A stretch of 64,000 bases of DNA from assembly GCF_900096905.1 (NCBI RefSeq), contig NZ_FMYI01000004.1, positions 1-64,000 of the forward strand. The letters are read 5' to 3'. A model generated the notes under the pieces. It was not told the origin of the DNA, searched no databases, and worked only from the letters and a program-made list of their open reading frames with translations. This DNA comes from Pelagirhabdus alkalitolerans. Lineage in GTDB: Bacteria > Bacillota > Bacilli > Bacillales > Amphibacillaceae. Positions 62,581-64,000 of the stretch are shown here, in pieces. Position 1 is the stretch's first letter. Each line of letters begins with the position of its first letter. The translations under genes were made by a program, and so were the position numbers.

Positions 62581-64000
62581 TTATGCCACCTCCCTTGCTC
62601 TGTGACTCATAAATTTCTTGATAAATCGTATTTGATTTCAATAAATTATCGTGTGTATCAAAGCCATTAATCTTTCCATCTTCTAAGACAATAATTTTAT
62701 CTGCATCAGAGACAGACGTGATGCGTTGTGCGATAATCAATGTTGTCACATCATTTAAATGTTCCCTGAATACTTCACGAATCGCGGCATCAGTTGCCGT
62801 ATCAACTGCGCTCGTTGAATCGTCTAATATAACAATTTTCGGTTGTTTTAAAAGCGCGCGCGCAATCGTCAATCGTTGTTTCTGTCCACCTGAGACATTC
62901 ACACCACCTTGACCAAGTTCTGTATCATAGCCATCTGGAAATGCCGTAATAAAATCATGTGCTTGAGCAGCTTTGGCTGCCTCTATGACTTCTTCATCCG
63001 TCGCTTCTTCATTTCCCCACTTTAAGTTCTCTTTAATCGTACCTGTAAATAACACATTATTTTGTAAAACCATCGCAACGTGGTCACGTAATGTATTTAA
63101 TTTGTACTGCGTCACATTTCGACCTGCCACATGCACTTCTCCGCTTTGAACGTCATATAAACGCGGGATCAATTGAACTAACGTCGATTTAGAAGAACCT
63201 GTTCCTCCAATGATCCCAACTGTTTCCCCCGATTTAATAGATAAATTGACATGATTCAAAACAGCATGTTCAGCATCATCTGAATAACTAAAGCTAACAT
63301 CTTTAAATTCAATGTCACCATTTTCAGGCTTTAATTGTGGATCGGCATCACCGTCATCCAAAACAGGCTTCTCTTCAAGTCCTTCAACGATTCTTGAGAA
63401 TGAAGCTCTTGATATAATGAGCATAATAAACACCATAGAAAGCATCATTAATGAAATAAGTACTTGCATAATGTACATAATGAAACTAGAAAGCTCCCCA
63501 ATATTAAAGGTACCTTCAATAACCATATTCCCACCAAACCATAAGATCGCCACAACACTTGTATAAATGGTCATCTGCATGATTGGCATATTCAATACGA
63601 CCAATTTTTCTGCATTTAATTGTGCGTCTTTGACACGTTTGGCATTATCTACAAATTTCTCTTCTTCATGATCTTCACGGACGAATGCTTTAACGACTCG
63701 AATATTAACAATAAAATCTTGAACTTTCTCATTTAAAGAATCATATTTTTCTAACATATCAAGAAAACGAGGGTGGGCAAATTTCCCAATTAAGTAAAGG
63801 GCTGTACCCAAAACTGGAATAGAAAAAATAAAAACAGTCGACAACTGCGGGTTGATCGATACTGCCATAATCGTCGCACCGATTAACATAACTGGTGCTC
63901 TTACAGCCATTCGAATCACCATCATAAATGAATTTTGTGTATTCGTAACGTCTGTCGTTAATCGTGTCACTAGAGATGCTGTTGTGAATTTATCAACATT
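62573..64000 (-). CDS. Heterodimeric ABC exporter, degenerate half (partial)
   Basis: The second exporter half is cut by the right edge; the frame continues beyond 64000 with the family motif FTTASLVTRLTTDV. The visible part has most of the membrane domain and a whole ATPase. Walker A is GGTGSSKSTL, with Ser where Gly is usual before the Lys. The signature VSGGQKQRL is intact. Walker B is ILDDSTSAVD, with Asp in place of the catalytic Glu. One degenerate site is normal for heterodimeric exporters such as TM287/288, LmrCD and YheI/YheH. Confidence 0.9.
   Translation of the reverse strand, partial: NVDKFTTASLVTRLTTDVTNTQNSFMMVIRMAVRAPVMLIGATIMAVSINPQLSTVFIFSIPVLGTALYLIGKFAHPRFLDMLEKYDSLNEKVQDFIVNIRVVKAFVREDHEEEKFVDNAKRVKDAQLNAEKLVVLNMPIMQMTIYTSVVAILWFGGNMVIEGTFNIGELSSFIMYIMQVLISLMMLSMVFIMLIISRASFSRIVEGLEEKPVLDDGDADPQLKPENGDIEFKDVSFSYSDDAEHAVLNHVNLSIKSGETVGIIGGTGSSKSTLVQLIPRLYDVQSGEVHVAGRNVTQYKLNTLRDHVAMVLQNNVLFTGTIKENLKWGNEEATDEEVIEAAKAAQAHDFITAFPDGYDTELGQGGVNVSGGQKQRLTIARALLKQPKIVILDDSTSAVDTATDAAIREVFREHLNDVTTLIIAQRITSVSDADKIIVLEDGKINGFDTHDNLLKSNTIYQEIYESQSKGGGINE

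Noticed and set aside
1..64000. CRISPR arrays, prophage, transposase and tRNA genes
   Set aside because: No regularly spaced repeats, phage or transposase motifs, or tRNA cloverleaf sequences were seen.

Overview
The window is chromosomal DNA of a low-GC (about 35-40% by eye) spore-forming Bacillaceae bacterium. The evidence is a gamma-type small acid-soluble spore protein, a PdaA-type cortex deacetylase, PerR, CtsR, NrdR and Fur-like sites of Bacillus type, and conserved order with Bacillus subtilis. The order ygxA-perR-bcp-ygaE-ygaC-sspE-mutY-yfhP next to an rRNA operon and the yfkJ-yfkI-yfkH cluster match B. subtilis as I remember it. A YuiF-type Na+/H+ antiporter family protein and acidic extracytoplasmic proteins fit a salt- or alkali-tolerant lifestyle. 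The species cannot be read from the window. No phage, transposase, CRISPR array or tRNA gene was seen. The only mobile-looking element is a non-coding repeat near 34.4-34.6 kb.

Layout. 1-350: the 5' end of a 16S rRNA gene leaving the left edge, with leader and tandem promoters. 350-12 kb: ygxA, perR, a B12 adenosyltransferase/2-hydroxyacid dehydrogenase pair, bcp, ygaE-like, ygaC, sspE, mutY, yfhP, a HAD phosphatase, recX, a SufR-like regulator and a YuzB-like protein. 12-17 kb: a cyclic-di-GMP module, where a c-di-GMP-I riboswitch precedes fapA and a PilZ gene, with a chemoreceptor downstream. 17-21 kb: an NrdR-controlled class I ribonucleotide reductase operon ending in a flavodoxin. 21-27 kb: a second chemoreceptor, yxlEFG, a YkgA-like amidinohydrolase and a methyltransferase with no canonical start codon. 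27-34.4 kb: clpE under CtsR boxes, then an operon of an unrecognised TPR-like protein with ppx and ppk (polyphosphate). 34.4-46.3 kb: the repeat, pdaA, a YuiF-type antiporter, an SE1561-family protein, an MscS channel, yfkD, an amino-acid ABC transporter lacking its ATPase, a P1B-4 metal ATPase with Fur-like sites, a flavin monooxygenase/reductase pair and yfkHIJ. 46.3-56.3 kb: a GGDEF-EAL protein, plsC, mreBH, a PTS EIIA, a PC4-like protein, yutF, the convergent zwf and gnd pair and a HAD phosphatase. 56.7-64 kb: an SDR, a glycine-riboswitch-controlled ACT/UPF0210 pair, a membrane protein and a heterodimeric ABC exporter cut by the right edge.

The most interesting signals are regulatory. (1) A glycine riboswitch of singleton form sits ahead of two genes of unknown function. 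(2) A c-di-GMP riboswitch sits ahead of a c-di-GMP receptor gene. (3) Sigma-G-like promoters are nested in the terminator hairpins between the antiporter gene and pdaA and between the ABC permease gene and yfkD, with the same loop motif and the same 17-bp spacing; a related overlap occurs at the rRNA promoter. (4) An uncharacterised protein heads the polyphosphate operon. (5) A possible small RNA or attenuator leader precedes the ygaE-like gene. (6) The methyltransferase gene apparently starts at a non-standard codon. All homology statements rest on reading the sequence and remembered family knowledge; no database search was run.
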